Below, piece by piece: positions 5,987 through 6,731 of a DNA stretch of 6,731 nt (position 1 is its first letter; each line of letters opens with the position of its first letter). The notes beneath the pieces were generated by a model that was given only the letters and a program-made list of their open reading frames with translations, made no database searches and was not told where the DNA came from. Both the position numbers and the translations under genes were made by a program. Source of the stretch: Propionibacteriaceae bacterium (lineage in GTDB: Bacteria > Actinomycetota > Actinomycetes > Propionibacteriales > Propionibacteriaceae); assembly GCA_025923975.1 (NCBI GenBank), contig JAICEV010000206.1:1-6731 (forward strand). Direction: 5' to 3'.

Positions 5987-6731
5987 GTGCCTGCCACCCA
6001 CTCTGCGTAGAAGATTCCCAGGCCGGCTGCCACGCACAGTCCGGCGATGATCCAAAAACGCATCACGATCGTCACCTGGGCCCAGTTCAACAGCTCAAAG
6101 TGATGGTGGATCGGCGACATCTTGAACAGCCGTTTGCCCCGGGTCAACCTGAAGAAGCCGACCTGCAAGATCACCGACATCACCTCAATGACCAGCAGCC
6201 CGCCCAGGATCACTAACAAGAGCTCGGTTCGAGTGAAGATCGCCATCCCAGCGAGCGCGCCACCCAGAGATAGTGAGCCGGTGTCGCCCATAAAGATCTT
6301 GGCCGGCTCGGCGTTCCACCACAGGAAGCCGAAGCAAGCGCCCGCGAGCGCGACCGCCACCACCGCCAGGTCGTACGGATCGCGTACCTCGTAACACTTC
6401 GGCCCGGCGGAGGCGGTATAGGCACAGGACTGGTTGTACTGCCAGATGTTCACCAGCGTGTAGGCGCCGAAGATCATCACGCAGGCACCAGAGGCCAAGC
6501 CGTCGAGGCCGTCGGTGAGGTTGACCCCATTGCTGGCAGCGGCGATCAGCAGCATCACCCAGATGATCACGAGGATCAGTGGTAGTTGCAGCCATTCGAT
6601 GTCGCGCAGGAACGAGATGGCGGGTGAGGCGGGAGTAACTCCCCGCTCATCGGGGAACTGCAGCGACGCGACAGCGAACACGATGGCGACGATCGATTGG
6701 CCGGCGATCTTTGCCTTGCTTCGCAGACCGA
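5983..6731 (-). CDS. mraY: Phospho-N-acetylmuramoyl-pentapeptide-transferase MraY, C-terminal 248 residues (cut by window edge)
   Basis: MraY is the polytopic membrane enzyme that moves phospho-MurNAc-pentapeptide from UDP to undecaprenyl phosphate, making lipid I. The frame is open to the right edge of the window, so the N-terminal part, including the family's DDxxK motif, is absent. The visible fragment begins GLRSKAKIAGQ. It contains NGVNLTDGLDGLASG (fragment residues 67-81), a loop with CYEVRDPYDLAVVA seen in actinobacterial MraY, NAEPAKIFMGDTGSLSLGG (139-157, bearing the conserved active-site aspartate), and the cytoplasmic SPIHHHFELLNW (205-216), the family's HHH signature. At least five or six hydrophobic segments are visible, the last near the C terminus. 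The stop TGA at 5985-5983 overlaps the murD ATG. It is the most upstream gene of the operon seen here; its promoter is outside the window. Confidence 0.97.
   Translation of the reverse strand, partial: GLRSKAKIAGQSIVAIVFAVASLQFPDERGVTPASPAISFLRDIEWLQLPLILVIIWVMLLIAAASNGVNLTDGLDGLASGACVMIFGAYTLVNIWQYNQSCAYTASAGPKCYEVRDPYDLAVVAVALAGACFGFLWWNAEPAKIFMGDTGSLSLGGALAGMAIFTRTELLLVILGGLLVIEVMSVILQVGFFRLTRGKRLFKMSPIHHHFELLNWAQVTIVMRFWIIAGLCVAAGLGIFYAEWVAGT

Noticed and set aside
5081..6010. A 309-codon open frame on the plus strand opposite murD
   Set aside because: It is the complement of a complete, motif-rich MurD; its peptide shows no family signature.

Overview
This window is a piece of the division and cell wall (dcw) gene cluster. 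Every gene lies on the minus strand, so transcription runs from high to low coordinates in the order mraY - murD - ftsW - murG - murC - ftsQ. The outer two genes are cut by the window: mraY lacks its N-terminal part and ftsQ lacks its C-terminal part. The DNA is GC-rich. Several protein details look actinobacterial: the GGGSAGHTSP and PYPHGNGEQ versions of the MurG motifs, a MraY insertion containing CYEVRDP, a basic tail before the FtsQ membrane segment, and this gene order. I infer a high-GC Gram-positive of the Actinomycetota, possibly near the Propionibacteriales; that finer placement is a weak guess.

The genes form one pathway. MraY makes lipid I at the membrane from UDP-MurNAc-pentapeptide. 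MurC and MurD add L-Ala and D-Glu earlier, in the cytoplasm. MurG converts lipid I to lipid II. FtsW polymerises lipid II at the septum, and FtsQ is a membrane scaffold of the divisome. Four of the five junctions are overlaps of 1 to 4 bases (ATGA at mraY/murD, ftsW/murG and murC/ftsQ; TGATG at murG/murC), which suggests translational coupling along a polycistronic message. murC also has an unusually long Shine-Dalgarno match inside the end of murG.

The exception is the murD/ftsW junction. There the genes do not overlap, and a long imperfect inverted repeat of about 167 bp (4371-4537) begins a few bases past the murD stop and covers the 5' part of the ftsW reading frame. Its outer 40 bases match at 33 positions, and its mismatches are nearly all transitions. 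It looks like a decayed palindromic (MITE-like) insertion or a large regulatory hairpin, and it makes the ftsW start uncertain. This is the one feature that the ordinary dcw annotation does not explain. No intergenic stretch exceeds 50 bases with the ftsW start chosen here (about 260 with the shortest ftsW start). I saw no RNA gene, CRISPR array, convincing promoter or terminator, and no new multi-gene system.
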